Source: Diogma glabrata (lineage: Eukaryota; Arthropoda; Insecta; Diptera; Cylindrotomidae). From it: a DNA stretch of 64,000 bases. Where the stretch lies: contig OY856188.1 in NCBI GenBank assembly GCA_963693315.1, forward strand, positions 270,749,114-270,813,113. Reading direction: 5' to 3'. The position numbers were made by a program, and so were the translations under genes. The notes beneath the pieces are model-generated. The model was not told where the DNA came from and ran no database searches. It saw nothing but the letters and a program-made list of their open reading frames with translations. Positions 46,533 to 58,918 of this stretch are shown piece after piece. How positions within the stretch are numbered: position 1 is the first letter of the stretch; every line of letters begins with the position of its first letter.

Positions 46533-47152
46533 TATGGAGTTTCTTCAGTGACAATCCATATATATTACTGCGTGTTCTTATAATATCTTCTAATTTCTTA
46601 TTCGTAATCCAGAGTCCTATGGTGAATCATTAAGATATGCTGATATGTATAATCAGATGCAATATTAAGATATGCTGATATCTTTCACTTAAGATATGCT
46701 CAAATGTATATTCTGATATCTTTCACTTAAGATATGCTGCTTCAATCTCCCCCTTTACAAGAGATAACTATTTAGCACAACTACGTATAAAAGCAATAAT
46801 TTTAACTTCAAATGGTATAGTTTTAATTAAATTATTCAATGTTCATTAATTATTTACTGTGCAAAATTGTTTATTGAATATAATTATTAGTTGCACATAA
46901 TTCACTGTACATAATTATTTTTATTACATAAACATTGATTGGGCATTATTACACAATAGTTCTTACAAATTATCTATAATTCTTATACGTTTTAAAAATT
47001 ATTTTAAACAATATACAGAAAAACTATATGTAGTATATATTGGAAGAAAAGATTCTTAACAAGTAATTTTTTTAAAAACAAAAAACTTATTATTAACAAA
47101 AACGAAAATCAAGGCAATCTTTTTTAAAAATTTAGTTCGAAGCATCACCATA
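46533..47152 (-). repeat. LTR 1 (outer 3' LTR)
   Basis: 620 bp. On the plus strand it starts TATGGAGTTTC, where the inner LTRs have TATGATGTTTC, and ends CATCACCATA. It contains four TTAAGATATGCT motifs (46628-46740). Edges were set from the CCCT duplication and the neighbouring polypurine tract, so they may be off by a few bases. Confidence 0.88.
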
Positions 47153-47166
47153 AATACTCCCCCACC
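47153..47166 (-). other. Polypurine tract, unit 1
   Basis: Minus strand GGTGGGGGAGTATT directly precedes the 3' LTR. In this class it primes second-strand DNA synthesis. Equivalent tract in unit 2 at 53036-53049. Confidence 0.75.
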
Positions 47167-47942
47167 AGTGGCTTCGCAGAAGACACGAAATGAAAAATGT
47201 TGGTACGGATGTACCGAAAGTACTAAATGATAGAAATTTTTAAAATATTTACATAAAGATGCTGGATTGTGGAAAAAAGAAATCCGAAAAATTGACGCGG
47301 ATCACGATTTTAGCTAAAGTTCAAAACAGATCCACAACATCCTACAAAATCATACTGGAAGGAAAGGATTTAGCTAGATTATCGAAGCGTATGCTGATAT
47401 AATCTAGCAATTTTTTTGGAGTTTTGATCGTCCTTCCAGATTTTGAAGTTCTTAAGGGAGGAATGATTTGAGACTGATCATTAAAAGTAACCTTTTTGGT
47501 TGGCTTTTTGGGTAGAGCTGAATCTTGTTGATTCGTACCCTTAATATCTGATAGTATCAGGTTAGCTGAAAAGTTGAAATTGTGATCCATAGTAGGATCA
47601 GAATGATCAGTTGTAGATAACCGTTTCAGTGTGTATTTTGAAAATGTATAAGAATTAGAATTTGCGAGAGAACTGTATTGTTCTTCGCCTGAATTTTCCT
47701 GATAACAGGGTTTAAGTCTGTCGATTGAAATCTTGGCTGTTTTGCCATTTATTTCCAAATCGAAATTTTTGTTATTACGACTTAAAACTTTGAATGGGCC
47801 GGTGTAAGGAGGTTGTAAAGATTTCCTTACAGCATCGGTACGTAAGAGGACATGTGAGCAAGTTTGGAGATCTTTGCTCACAAAGGAAGAAGACGTTACG
47901 TGTGCAGACGCTGGTTTAGGTCCAATTTCATCGAAATGTTCT

Positions 47943-48233
47943 GTTGAATGAATAAATTAATAACTTTCAACTATATTCAAAACTGATTTTATTCACTAAA
48001 TTATTTTATATTTATTTTTAATTCATTTACAAAAATATTAATTTACAACTTTAAAAACAAAACAATGTTTAATATTCGGATGTTTGAACTCTAATGGTAA
48101 TAATTTTAGAAAAATAAATATTAACAATTAAAAACAAAACATGTTTTCATGTACAACATGTAAATGCAATAAAACTTCTTTTGCATACACCGAGGCCCAT
48201 GTCTGCAAAATTAATTATTTTGCGGCGTTCAAC
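47943..48233. mobile_element. 291-bp insertion in pol with 7-bp duplication
   Basis: Flanked by ATGTTCT at 47936-47942 and 48234-48240. Its ends, GTTGAATG and CGTTCAAC, are short inverted repeats. It is AT-rich and noncoding, and interrupts the integrase C-terminal region. It looks like a small non-autonomous DNA element of unknown family. The same insertion is at 53826-54116. Confidence 0.8.
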
Positions 48234-50984
48234 ATGTTCTCTCAACTGTTTGACGAACTCGGATTGGGGAACGAATGAATTTGTAGAAGAATTTAGAAAT
48301 TGCCCCGGAATTCGTATCGAGCTTCCATAAGTCAGTTCCGCTGAAGTAGTTTGTAGTTCATCACTAAAGGAGGTTCTTAAACCCAATAGGACAGAAGGCA
48401 GTATTGTTGTCCCATCGGTACGGTTGTAACACATAATTGCAGATTTAATCGTACGATGCCACCTTTCTATCATGCCATTACATTTCGGATTGTATGATGT
48501 AATTCTACATCGTTTGAAACCTAATAGATTGGAAAGTTCAGTGAACAATTCAGATTCAAATTGGGTTCCTTGATCAGTTATAATTGATTCTGGAACACCA
48601 AATCTTGAAATCCATGTATTGTAAACAGCGAAAGCAACTGTTCTAGCTGTGATGTCTGGAACAGGAATTGCTTAAAGCCACCGCGAATAACGATCAATTA
48701 AGGTTACACAATATCGTTGATTCTCCGATATTGGTAAAGGACCAATGATATCGAGGTGAATTTGTGAAAATCGCTGTGAATTCGTTTTAATATTGCCAAG
48801 AAGTGACTTAGTGTGTCGAGAAACCTTGGACTTTTGACACGCTATGCATTGTTGAGCCATATTTCTAACGTCTTTTTTTATAGACGGCCAAATTACGTGT
48901 TTTGTGAGAAGATTGGTTGAAGCTTTAACACCAGGATGCGAAAGATTATGAAATGCATCAAAAACACTTTGACGAAAAGCTACAGGAATAAATGGCCTGC
49001 GCATAGTTGTAGTTGTGTCACAATAAATCAGTTTACTTTCATTGAAAGTAACTGGAAAAGCAGTAAACTTCAAAGTTGTGTTGCTTTGAAGTAATGTTAA
49101 CAATTCCTCGTCATTGGTTTGGGCATCCGCGATTGCAGCATAATCAATTTTCTCAGGAATGAGGATTTGATTTATACGTGATAACGCGTCGGCTACGACA
49201 TTGTCGTTACCAGAAATATGCTGGATATCAGTGGTAAATTGCCCAATGAAATCCAGGTGTCGAAATTGACGGGGAGATGCTTTTTCAAGATTTTGTTTAA
49301 AAGCAAAAGTTAGAGGTTTATGGTCAGTGAATAGTGTAAATTCACGACCTTCCAGAAGATACCTGAAATGTTTGATGCCAGAATACGCTGCGAGAAGTTC
49401 TCGATCATAAGCGCTATATTTAATTTGGGCATCGTTAAGACGTACCGAGAAGAAACTGAGCGGTTGCCAGGTTTCTTCAACAAATTGCTGCACTACGGCT
49501 CCTATCGCTGTATCAGATGCATCGACCATAATTGCTAGTCGAGCAGAAGATGATGGATGAGCAAGAAGGCTGGCATTGCACAACTTATCTTTGCAATTTT
49601 GAAAGGCATTGATGGACTCAGTGGTCCAAGTGACAGGAATTTTACTGTTCTTCTTGTATCCTTTCAAGAAATCGTTAAGTAAAATTTGGTCAGCTGCTGC
49701 AGCTGGTAAGAATCGTCTATAAAAATTAAGCATACCTAAGAATCTCTTAAGCTGCTTAACTGTCGTGGGACGTTCAAAGTCTTTTATGACTTGAACACGT
49801 TCACGATCTGGCAAAATGCCTTGTTCATTAACCACATGACCTAAGAATTTAATCTCAGATTTAGCAAAAACGCATTTATCTGGATTAATAATGAGACTAT
49901 TTTCATAGAATCTTTGAAAAATCATTTGGAGGTGGATAAGATGCTCCTCTGGAGTTTTTGATGCTACAAGTACATCATCCAAATAAACGAAGCAAAAATT
50001 AAATCCGGTTAAAACGGAGTGCATCAATCTTTGGAACGATTGAGCAGCATTCCTAAGACCAAAAGTCATTTTTGTGTATTCAAAAAGACCGAAAGGTGTA
50101 GTGATAGCGGTTTTAGGAATGTCCTCCGGACATATTGGAATTTGATGGTATGCCTGAACAAGATCGAGGGACGAAAAAATTGTGCATCCCTCCAACTGAT
50201 GCGAAAAATCTTGAGGTGAGGAATGGAATATCGATCAGGAACTGTAATCCTATTTAGAGCTCGATAGTCACCACAGGGACGCCATTCTCCATTCTTTTTT
50301 TGGACCAGGTGTAACGGACTGGACCAAGAGCTACTGCTGGGCCTACAAATACCCATTTGCACCATCTTGTCAAACTCAGCTTTCGCTATTTTAAGCTTGT
50401 CAGGAGCTAGACGACGAGTTTTACAAGATATAGGTGTACCAACTGTCTCGAGTTTGTGTGTTACATTATGTTTCACACTACTTGGACGGAAATTTGGATT
50501 TGCAATTCCAGGAAATTTGTCCAAGATTTTTACAATTTGTGCTGGTATAATTGAAAATTTATTCGTCTTGTCGACGAGAAAGACCGAAGGTTCAGTAGAA
50601 TTTGAGATACTACCAATTGAGAACAGAGAGGTTAACGGATCTATGAGCCTCTGTCTCTGTATATCAACCAGTAGTCCAGAATGTTTCAGAAAGTCTGAAC
50701 CAATAATAGGTATTGATACATCGGCAACAATAAATTCCCAAGAAAAATTTCTGCGAAGGCCTATGTTGAGATGCAGAGTTTGTGTACCATAAGCCAAAAT
50801 GGGAGTGCCGTTTGCCGCAAATAAATTAAAAAACGAATTAGTAGCTGGTCTTGTCTTAAACATTGACCTAGGAATGACTGAAACGTCAGCACCCGTATCA
50901 ATTAAAAAATTGAGTTTACCTCAAAAACTGAAAGACGATTGACTTGACGATCACCAATGCTACTGACTTCATATTGGCAATCGT

Positions 50985-52041
50985 TTAATCGTTTTTTGTT
51001 ACGATAGAATTTGGTGATACAAATGTTTGGTGAAACTTGCATCCGGATACACAATGTAACGCCTTATCACCAAAACGAGAATGGTAAAAACATAGGTCCG
51101 AAGTGACAAAACCCCCTCGGCGGTTTTGTGACTTCGACTTAGTGCGGGATCTATTGCCCCTATAAGAATTTCTTGTAATAGAGCGTGACCGGTTGCCAGC
51201 AGAAACAATAGAGTGAAATTCACTCAACATTTGCGTTTTGAAGCTGTCCATCATATTTTGGAAATTCGTTTGCAGTCGAGAAAAATCCCGACCAAATTGA
51301 ATTGGATTCATAGTTTCTGCAACTGTGGATGTTGATGGTGAATTAACACTGAAAACCTGCCGATGAGTCAATGTTTCCATCAAGTTGTCAGCACGTTCAG
51401 CTAACCGATCTAAAGGAAGATCGTTTTCAAATGATGCTAATATGAGTTGAATGTTTTCCGGTAATCTGGTCATCCACAATTGCTTCACTACTTTATCCCC
51501 AATATCTGCACCGTTTAATTGGAATTCGGCTAAAAGTTGTGACGATTTTTTGTCACCAAGGGATAATTTATGCAGGATGTTGTGAATCTTAGTCTTATCA
51601 CTTTCACCTAAAGTTCTAATAACATCCTCTTTGAATGTAGTATAAGGGTTTACACCAGGTTCCTTCATGAGGATTGGCATCAGACGATTGTGTAAACGTG
51701 AATCAACAGCGCCATATGCGTACATATACTTAGTATTTTCACTCTTAATACCCCAAGCTTGAAACTGCATTTCCAATGTCTTAAACCAAAGAAAGGTATT
51801 TTGCTCGAAAAGAGGAGCTTGGGAAACACGAAAATGTACTCCATGTACTTCCCCGGTATTATTCGGTAAGTCCCATGGAGTAGGTGGAAGTTGATCAGGA
51901 ATTGGTTTAGATGGAAATAGTGCTTCATTACCGAAATTTTGCTTTATCCAGCTCAGCTTTTGTAAACGTTAGTAATTGTGTGGAAGTGCTCTGTTCTTCC
52001 ACTGGTGAGAAAGCCTTCGTTGGTGATGTTCCCCGCGACAT
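50985..52041 (-). pseudogene. gag: gag of gypsy unit 1, frame broken near N-terminus
   Basis: ATG at 52041 opens the frame, which meets a stop near 51938. The continuation runs in another frame through WFKTLEMQFQAWGI, typical of this Gag family, to a TAA at 50985. The C-terminus has the nucleic-acid-binding motif CFYHSRFGDKALHCVSGC, a C-H-C-C arrangement rather than CCHC. The last codons overlap a slippery heptamer. Gag packages element RNA into particles. The N-terminal frameshift is shared by both units. Confidence 0.88.
50991..50997 (-). promoter_or_regulatory. Candidate -1 frameshift site, unit 1
   Basis: Minus strand A-AAA-AAC in gag phase, one codon before the gag stop. This is a classical -1 slippery heptamer. 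The -1 frame then reads RLNDCQYEVSSIGDRQVNRL towards the protease. Unit 2 has it at 56874-56880. Confidence 0.65.
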
Positions 52042-52393
52042 TATATATATTCAAAATATTTTGCGAAATTCAAACAATTAAAATAAATATAAAATCAAAT
52101 AATCAAGAATATTCAAAATTTCATATTACGTGCAAATAATTTAATATTTAAAACAAAAATATTAAAAATCAAATAAACAAAAAATATTCTAGAAAAAATT
52201 TTTAATTGAAAAATTTTGATTTAGTTAATTTAAAATAAATTGCCTTAATTTTGTGCCAATTCTGTTGCGACGTTAGTACACGTCGTGGACCCTCAAGTTG
52301 CAACGTTAGTTTACGTTGATGACCCTCACGTTGCGACGCTAGTACACGTCGTTGACCCTCAAGTTGGACGTTAAATATTTCGATGATAATCCT

Positions 52394-52411
52394 ATCACGT
52401 CGGGTTCACTA
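52394..52411 (-). other. tRNA-Trp-type primer binding site, unit 1
   Basis: Plus strand ATCACGTCGGGTTCACTA differs at two of 18 positions from the 3' end of animal tRNA-Trp (ATCACGTCGGGGTCACCA, recalled). It sits four bases inside the LTR edge. Identical site in unit 2 at 58277-58294. Confidence 0.75.
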
Positions 52412-52415
52412 ATTA

Positions 52416-53035
52416 TATGATGTTTCTTCAGTGACAATCCATATATATTACTGCGTGTTCTTATAATATCTTCTAATTTCTTATTCGTAATCCAGAGTCC
52501 TATGGTGAATCATTAAGATATGCTGATATGTATAATCAGATGCAATATTAAGATATGCTGATATCTTTCACTTAAGATATGCTCAAATGTATATTCTGAT
52601 ATCTTTCACTTAAGATATGCTGCTTCAATCTCCCCCTTTACAAGAGATAACTATTTAGCACAACTACGTATAAAAGCAATAATTTTAACTTCAAATGGTA
52701 TAGTTTTAATTAAATTATTCAATGTTCATTAATTATTTACTGTGCAAAATTGTTTATTGAATATAATTATTAGTTGCACATAATTCACTGTACATAATTA
52801 TTTTTATTACATAAACATTGATTGGGCATTATTACACAATAGTTCTTACAAATTATCTATAATTCTTATACGTTTTAAAAATTATTTTAAACAATATACA
52901 GAAAAACTATATGTAGTATATATTGGAAGAAAAGATTCTTAACAAGTAATTTTTTTAAAAACAAAAAACTTATTATTAACAAAAACGAAAATCAAGGCAA
53001 TCTTTTTTAAAAATTTAGTTCGAAGCATCACCATA
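52416..53035 (-). repeat. LTR 2 (shared central LTR)
   Basis: It serves as the 5' LTR of unit 1 and the 3' LTR of unit 2. No substitution was noticed against LTR 1 apart from the first few bases. A single shared LTR between units is typical of unequal recombination. Confidence 0.9.
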
Positions 53036-53049
53036 AATACTCCCCCACC
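53036..53049 (-). other. Polypurine tract, unit 2
   Basis: Identical to 47153-47166, directly before the central LTR on the minus strand. Confidence 0.7.
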
Positions 53050-53224
53050 AGTGGCTTCGCAGAAGACACGAAATGAAAAATGTTGGTACGGATGTACCGA
53101 AAGTACTAAATGATAGAAATTTTTAAAATATTTACATAAAGATGCTGGATTGTGGAAAAAAGAAATCCGAAAAATTGACGCGGATCACGATTTTAGCTAA
53201 AGTTCAAAACAGATCCACAACATC

Positions 53225-56200
53225 CTACAAAATCATACTGGAAGGAAAGGATTTAGCTAGATTATCGAAGCGTATGCTGATATAATCTAGCAATTTTTTT
53301 GGAGTTTTGATCGTCCTTCCAGATTTTGAAGTTCTTAAGGGAGGAATGATTTGAGACTGATCATTAAAAGTAACCTTTTTGGTTGGCTTTTTGGGTAGAG
53401 CTGAATCTTGTTGATTCGTACCCTTAATATCTGATAGTATCAGGTTAGCTGAAAAGTTGAAATTGTGATCCATAGTAGGATCAGAATGATCAGTTGTAGA
53501 TAACCGTTTCAGTGTGTATTTTGAAAATGTATAAGAATTAGAATTTGCGAGAGAACTGTATTGTTCTTCGCCTGAATTTTCCTGATAACAGGGTTTAAGT
53601 CTGTCGATTGAAATCTTGGCTGTTTTGCCATTTATTTCCAAATCGAAATTTTTGTTATTACGACTTAAAACTTTGAATGGGCCGGTGTAAGGAGGTTGTA
53701 AAGATTTCCTTACAGCATCGGTACGTAAGAGGACATGTGAGCAAGTTTGGAGATCTTTGCTCACAAAGGAAGAAGACGTTACGTGTGCAGACGCTGGTTT
53801 AGGTCCAATTTCATCGAAATGTTCTGTTGAATGAATAAATTAATAACTTTCAACTATATTCAAAACTGATTTTATTCACTAAATTATTTTATATTTATTT
53901 TTAATTCATTTACAAAAATATTAATTTACAACTTTAAAAACAAAACAATGTTTAATATTCGGATGTTTGAACTCTAATGGTAATAATTTTAGAAAAATAA
54001 ATATTAACAATTAAAAACAAAACATGTTTTCATGTACAACATGTAAATGCAATAAAACTTCTTTTGCATACACCGAGGCCCATGTCTGCAAAATTAATTA
54101 TTTTGCGGCGTTCAACATGTTCTCTCAACTGTTTGACGAACTCGGATTGGGGAACGAATGAATTTGTAGAAGAATTTAGAAATTGCCCCGGAATTCGTAT
54201 CGAGCTTCCATAAGTCAGTTCCGCTGAAGTAGTTTGTAGTTCATCACTAAAGGAGGTTCTTAAACCCAATAGGACAGAAGGCAGTATTGTTGTCCCATCG
54301 GTACGGTTGTAACACATAATTGCAGATTTAATCGTACGATGCCACCTTTCTATCATGCCATTACATTTCGGATTGTATGATGTAATTCTACATCGTTTGA
54401 AACCTAATAGATTGGAAAGTTCAGTGAACAATTCAGATTCAAATTGGGTTCCTTGATCAGTTATAATTGATTCTGGAACACCAAATCTTGAAATCCATGT
54501 ATTGTAAACAGCGAAAGCAACTGTTCTAGCTGTGATGTCTGGAACAGGAATTGCTTAAAGCCACCGCGAATAACGATCAATTAAGGTTACACAATATCGT
54601 TGATTCTCCGATATTGGTAAAGGACCAATGATATCGAGGTGAATTTGTGAAAATCGCTGTGAATTCGTTTTAATATTGCCAAGAAGTGACTTAGTGTGTC
54701 GAGAAACCTTGGACTTTTGACACGCTATGCATTGTTGAGCCATATTTCTAACGTCTTTTTTTATAGACGGCCAAATTACGTGTTTTGTGAGAAGATTGGT
54801 TGAAGCTTTAACACCAGGATGCGAAAGATTATGAAATGCATCAAAAACACTTTGACGAAAAGCTACAGGAATAAATGGCCTGCGCATAGTTGTAGTTGTG
54901 TCACAATAAATCAGTTTACTTTCATTGAAAGTAACTGGAAAAGCAGTAAACTTCAAAGTTGTGTTGCTTTGAAGTAATGTTAACAATTCCTCGTCATTGG
55001 TTTGGGCATCCGCGATTGCAGCATAATCAATTTTCTCAGGAATGAGGATTTGATTTATACGTGATAACGCGTCGGCTACGACATTGTCGTTACCAGAAAT
55101 ATGCTGGATATCAGTGGTAAATTGCCCAATGAAATCCAGGTGTCGAAATTGACGGGGAGATGCTTTTTCAAGATTTTGTTTAAAAGCAAAAGTTAGAGGT
55201 TTATGGTCAGTGAATAGTGTAAATTCACGACCTTCCAGAAGATACCTGAAATGTTTGATGCCAGAATACGCTGCGAGAAGTTCTCGATCATAAGCGCTAT
55301 ATTTAATTTGGGCATCGTTAAGACGTACCGAGAAGAAACTGAGCGGTTGCCAGGTTTCTTCAACAAATTGCTGCACTACGGCTCCTATCGCTGTATCAGA
55401 TGCATCGACCATAATTGCTAGTCGAGCAGAAGATGATGGATGAGCAAGAAGGCTGGCATTGCACAACTTATCTTTGCAATTTTGAAAGGCATTGATGGAC
55501 TCAGTGGTCCAAGTGACAGGAATTTTACTGTTCTTCTTGTATCCTTTCAAGAAATCGTTAAGTAAAATTTGGTCAGCTGCTGCAGCTGGTAAGAATCGTG
55601 TATAAAAATTAAGCATACCTAAGAATCTCTTAAGCTGCTTAACTGTCGTGGGACGTTCAAAGTCTTTTATGACTTGAACACGTTCACGATCTGGCAAAAT
55701 GCCTTGTTCATTAACCACATGACCTAAGAATTTAATCTCAGATTTAGCAAAAACGCATTTATCTGGATTAATAATGAGACTATTTTCATAGAATCTTTGA
55801 AAAATCATTTGGAGGTGGATAAGATGCTCCTCTGGAGTTTTTGATGCTACAAGTACATCATCCAAATAAACGAAGCAAAAATTAAATCCGGTTAAAACGG
55901 AGTGCATCAATCTTTGGAACGATTGAGCAGCATTCCTAAGACCAAAAGTCATTTTTGTGTATTCAAAAAGACCGAAAGGTGTAGTGATAGCGGTTTTAGG
56001 AATGTCCTCCGGACATATTGGAATTTGATGGTATGCCTGAACAAGATCGAGGGACGAAAAAATTGTGCATCCCTCCAACTGATGCGAAAAATCTTGAGGT
56101 GAGGAATGGAATATCGATCAGGAACTGTAATCCTATTTAGAGCTCGATAGTCACCACAGGGACGCCATTCTCCATTCTTTTTTTGGACCAGGTGTAACGG

Positions 56201-56880
56201 ACTGGACCAAGAGCTACTGCTGGGCCTACAAATACCCATTTGCACCATCTTGTCAAACTCAGCTTTCGCTATTTTAAGCTTGTCAGGAGCTAGACGACGA
56301 GTTTTACAAGATATAGGTGTACCAACTGTCTCGAGTTTGTGTGTTACATTATGTTTCACACTACTTGGACGGAAATTTGGATTTGCAATTCCAGGAAATT
56401 TGTCCAAGATTTTTACAATTTGTGCTGGTATAATTGAAAATTTATTCGTCTTGTCGACGAGAAAGACCGAAGGTTCAGTAGAATTTGAGATACTACCAAT
56501 TGAGAACAGAGAGGTTAACGGATCTATGAGCCTCTGTCTCTGTATATCAACCAGTAGTCCAGAATGTTTCAGAAAGTCTGAACCAATAATAGGTATTGAT
56601 ACATCGGCAACAATAAATTCCCAAGAAAAATTTCTGCGAAGGCCTATGTTGAGATGCAGAGTTTGTGTACCATAAGCCAAAATGGGAGTGCCGTTTGCCG
56701 CAAATAAATTAAAAAACGAATTAGTAGCTGGTCTTGTCTTAAACATTGACCTAGGAATGACTGAAACGTCAGCACCCGTATCAATTAAAAAATTGAGTTT
56801 ACCTCAAAAACTGAAAGACGATTGACTTGACGATCACCAATGCTACTGACTTCATATTGGCAATCGTTTAATCGTTTTTT
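53225..56880 (-). pseudogene. pol: pol of gypsy unit 2, same lesions
   Basis: Matches unit 1 throughout, including both inferred one-base losses, the integrase TAA (54555-54557) and the 291-bp insertion. The one coding difference noticed is NFYTRFL where unit 1 has NFYRRFL (RT, near 55602). RT YLDD is at 55857-55868. Confidence 0.92.
53826..54116. mobile_element. 291-bp insertion, unit 2 copy
   Basis: Same insertion and same ATGTTCT flanks (53819-53825, 54117-54123) as in unit 1. It must predate duplication of the retrotransposon. Confidence 0.8.
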
Positions 56881-57924
56881 GTTACGATAGAATTTGGTGA
56901 TACAAATGTTTGGTGAAACTTGCATCCGGATACACAATGTAACGCCTTATCACCAAAACGAGAATGGTAAAAACATAGGTCCGAAGTGACAAAACCCCCT
57001 CGGCGGTTTTGTGACTTCGACTTAGTGCGGGATCTATTGCCCCTATAAGAATTTCTTGTAATAGAGCGTGACCGGTTGCCAGCAGAAACAATAGAGTGAA
57101 ATTCACTCAACATTTGCGTTTTGAAGCTGTCCATCATATTTTGGAAATTCGTTTGCAGTCGAGAAAAATCCCGACCAAATTGAATTGGATTCATAGTTTC
57201 TGCAACTGTGGATGTTGATGGTGAATTAACACTGAAAACCTGCCGATGAGTCAATGTTTCCATCAAGTTGTCAGCACGTTCAGCTAACCGATCTAAAGGA
57301 AGATCGTTTTCAAATGATGCTAATATGAGTTGAATGTTTTCCGGTAATCTGGTCATCCACAATTGCTTCACTACTTTATCCCCAATATCTGCACCGTTTA
57401 ATTGGAATTCGGCTAAAAGTTGTGACGATTTTTTGTCACCAAGGGATAATTTATGCAGGATGTTGTGAATCTTAGTCTTATCACTTTCACCTAAAGTTCT
57501 AATAACATCCTCTTTGAATGTAGTATAAGGGTTTACACCAGGTTCCTTCATGAGGATTGGCATCAGACGATTGTGTAAACGTGAATCAACAGCGCCATAT
57601 GCGTACATATACTTAGTATTTTCACTCTTAATACCCCAAGCTTGAAACTGCATTTCCAATGTCTTAAACCAAAGAAAGGTATTTTGCTCGAAAAGAGGAG
57701 CTTGGGAAACACGAAAATGTACTCCATGTACTTCCCCGGTATTATTCGGTAAGTCCCATGGAGTAGGTGGAAGTTGATCAGGAATTGGTTTAGATGGAAA
57801 TAGTGCTTCATTACCGAAATTTTGCTTTATCCAGCTCAGCTTTTGTAAACGTTAGTAATTGTGTGGAAGTGCTCTGTTCTTCCACTGGTGAGAAAGCCTT
57901 CGTTGGTGATGTTCCCCGCGACAT
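56868..57924 (-). pseudogene. gag: gag of gypsy unit 2, frame broken
   Basis: Same start, same N-terminal frameshift and same C-H-C-C motif as unit 1, with no difference noticed. Confidence 0.88.
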
Positions 57925-58276
57925 TATATATATTCAAAATATTTTGCGAAATTCAAACAATTAAAATAAATATAAAATCAAATAATCAAGAATATTCAAA
58001 ATTTCATATTACGTGCAAATAATTTAATATTTAAAACAAAAATATTAAAAATCAAATAAACAAAAAATATTCTAGAAAAAATTTTTAATTGAAAAATTTT
58101 GATTTAGTTAATTTAAAATAAATTGCCTTAATTTTGTGCCAATTCTGTTGCGACGTTAGTACACGTCGTGGACCCTCAAGTTGCAACGTTAGTTTACGTT
58201 GATGACCCTCACGTTGCGACGCTAGTACACGTCGTTGACCCTCAAGTTGGACGTTAAATATTTCGATGATAATCCT

Positions 58277-58294
58277 ATCACGTCGGGTTCACTA
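58277..58294 (-). other. tRNA-Trp-type primer binding site, unit 2
   Basis: Identical to 52394-52411 and adjacent to the outer 5' LTR. Confidence 0.75.
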
Positions 58295-58298
58295 ATTA

Positions 58299-58918
58299 TA
58301 TGATGTTTCTTCAGTGACAATCCATATATATTACTGCGTGTTCTTATAATATCTTCTAATTTCTTATTCGTAATCCAGAGTCCTATGGTGAATCATTAAG
58401 ATATGCTGATATGTATAATCAGATGCAATATTAAGATATGCTGATATCTTTCACTTAAGATATGCTCAAATGTATATTCTGATATCTTTCACTTAAGATA
58501 TGCTGCTTCAATCTCCCCCTTTACAAGAGATAACTATTTAGCACAACTACGTATAAAAGCAATAATTTTAACTTCAAATGGTATAGTTTTAATTAAATTA
58601 TTCAATGTTCATTAATTATTTACTGTGCAAAATTGTTTATTGAATATAATTATTAGTTGCACATAATTCACTGTACATAATTATTTTTATTACATAAACA
58701 TTGATTGGGCATTATTACACAATAGTTCTTACAAATTATCTATAATTCTTATACGTTTTAAAAATTATTTTAAACAATATACAGAAAAACTATATGTAGT
58801 ATATATTGGAAGAAAAGATTCTTAACAAGTAATTTTTTTAAAAACAAAAAACTTATTATTAACAAAAACGAAAATCAAGGCAATCTTTTTTAAAAATTTA
58901 GTTCGAAGCATCACCACA
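58299..58918 (-). repeat. LTR 3 (outer 5' LTR)
   Basis: 620 bp. Its right edge is CACCACA, where LTRs 1 and 2 have CACCATA, so on the minus strand it starts TGTGGTG. Followed by CCCT. Confidence 0.88.

Larger units (their letters stand above)
47342..50997 (-). pseudogene. pol: pol of gypsy unit 1, disabled
   Basis: Domains in order: protease with DTGAD (50885-50899), RT with YLDD (49974-49985), RNase H (FTDHKPLTF), integrase zinc finger (H-x3-H...C-x2-C in HNLSH and CIACQ), integrase core, and a C-terminal domain (PPYTGPFKVLSR, DRLKP) with an SGRTIKTPKKLLDY tail. Breaks: one-base losses are inferred from frame phase near 50925 (before the protease) and near 50207 (RT start). An in-frame TAA at 48672-48674 interrupts the integrase after DRYSRWL, and a 291-bp insertion sits at 47943-48233. 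It cannot make a full polyprotein. Confidence 0.92.
46533..58918 (-). mobile_element. Ty3/gypsy retrotransposon array, LTR-int-LTR-int-LTR
   Basis: Three 620-bp LTRs separate two internal regions with an exact period of 5,883 bp. Direct comparison of the two units showed one substitution (C at 49719, G at 55602; Arg against Thr) besides LTR-edge differences. Order on the minus strand is LTR, tRNA-Trp-type primer site, gag, pol (protease, RT, RNase H, integrase), polypurine tract, LTR. There is no env. The primer site and the C-x2-H-x9-C-x3-C Gag motif fit the CsRn1-like group. Shared frameshifts, a stop and a 291-bp insertion make both units defective. One insertion followed by LTR-LTR unequal exchange, or an assembly duplication, would explain it. 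Confidence 0.93.

Noticed and set aside
50367..50792. 141-codon plus-strand frame (and its copy at 56250-56675)
   Set aside because: Antisense shadow of the gypsy protease/RT region.
47342..58918. Possible envelope gene making this an errantivirus
   Set aside because: No frame follows pol before the LTR that could encode an envelope, and the primer site and Gag type point to an env-less group.
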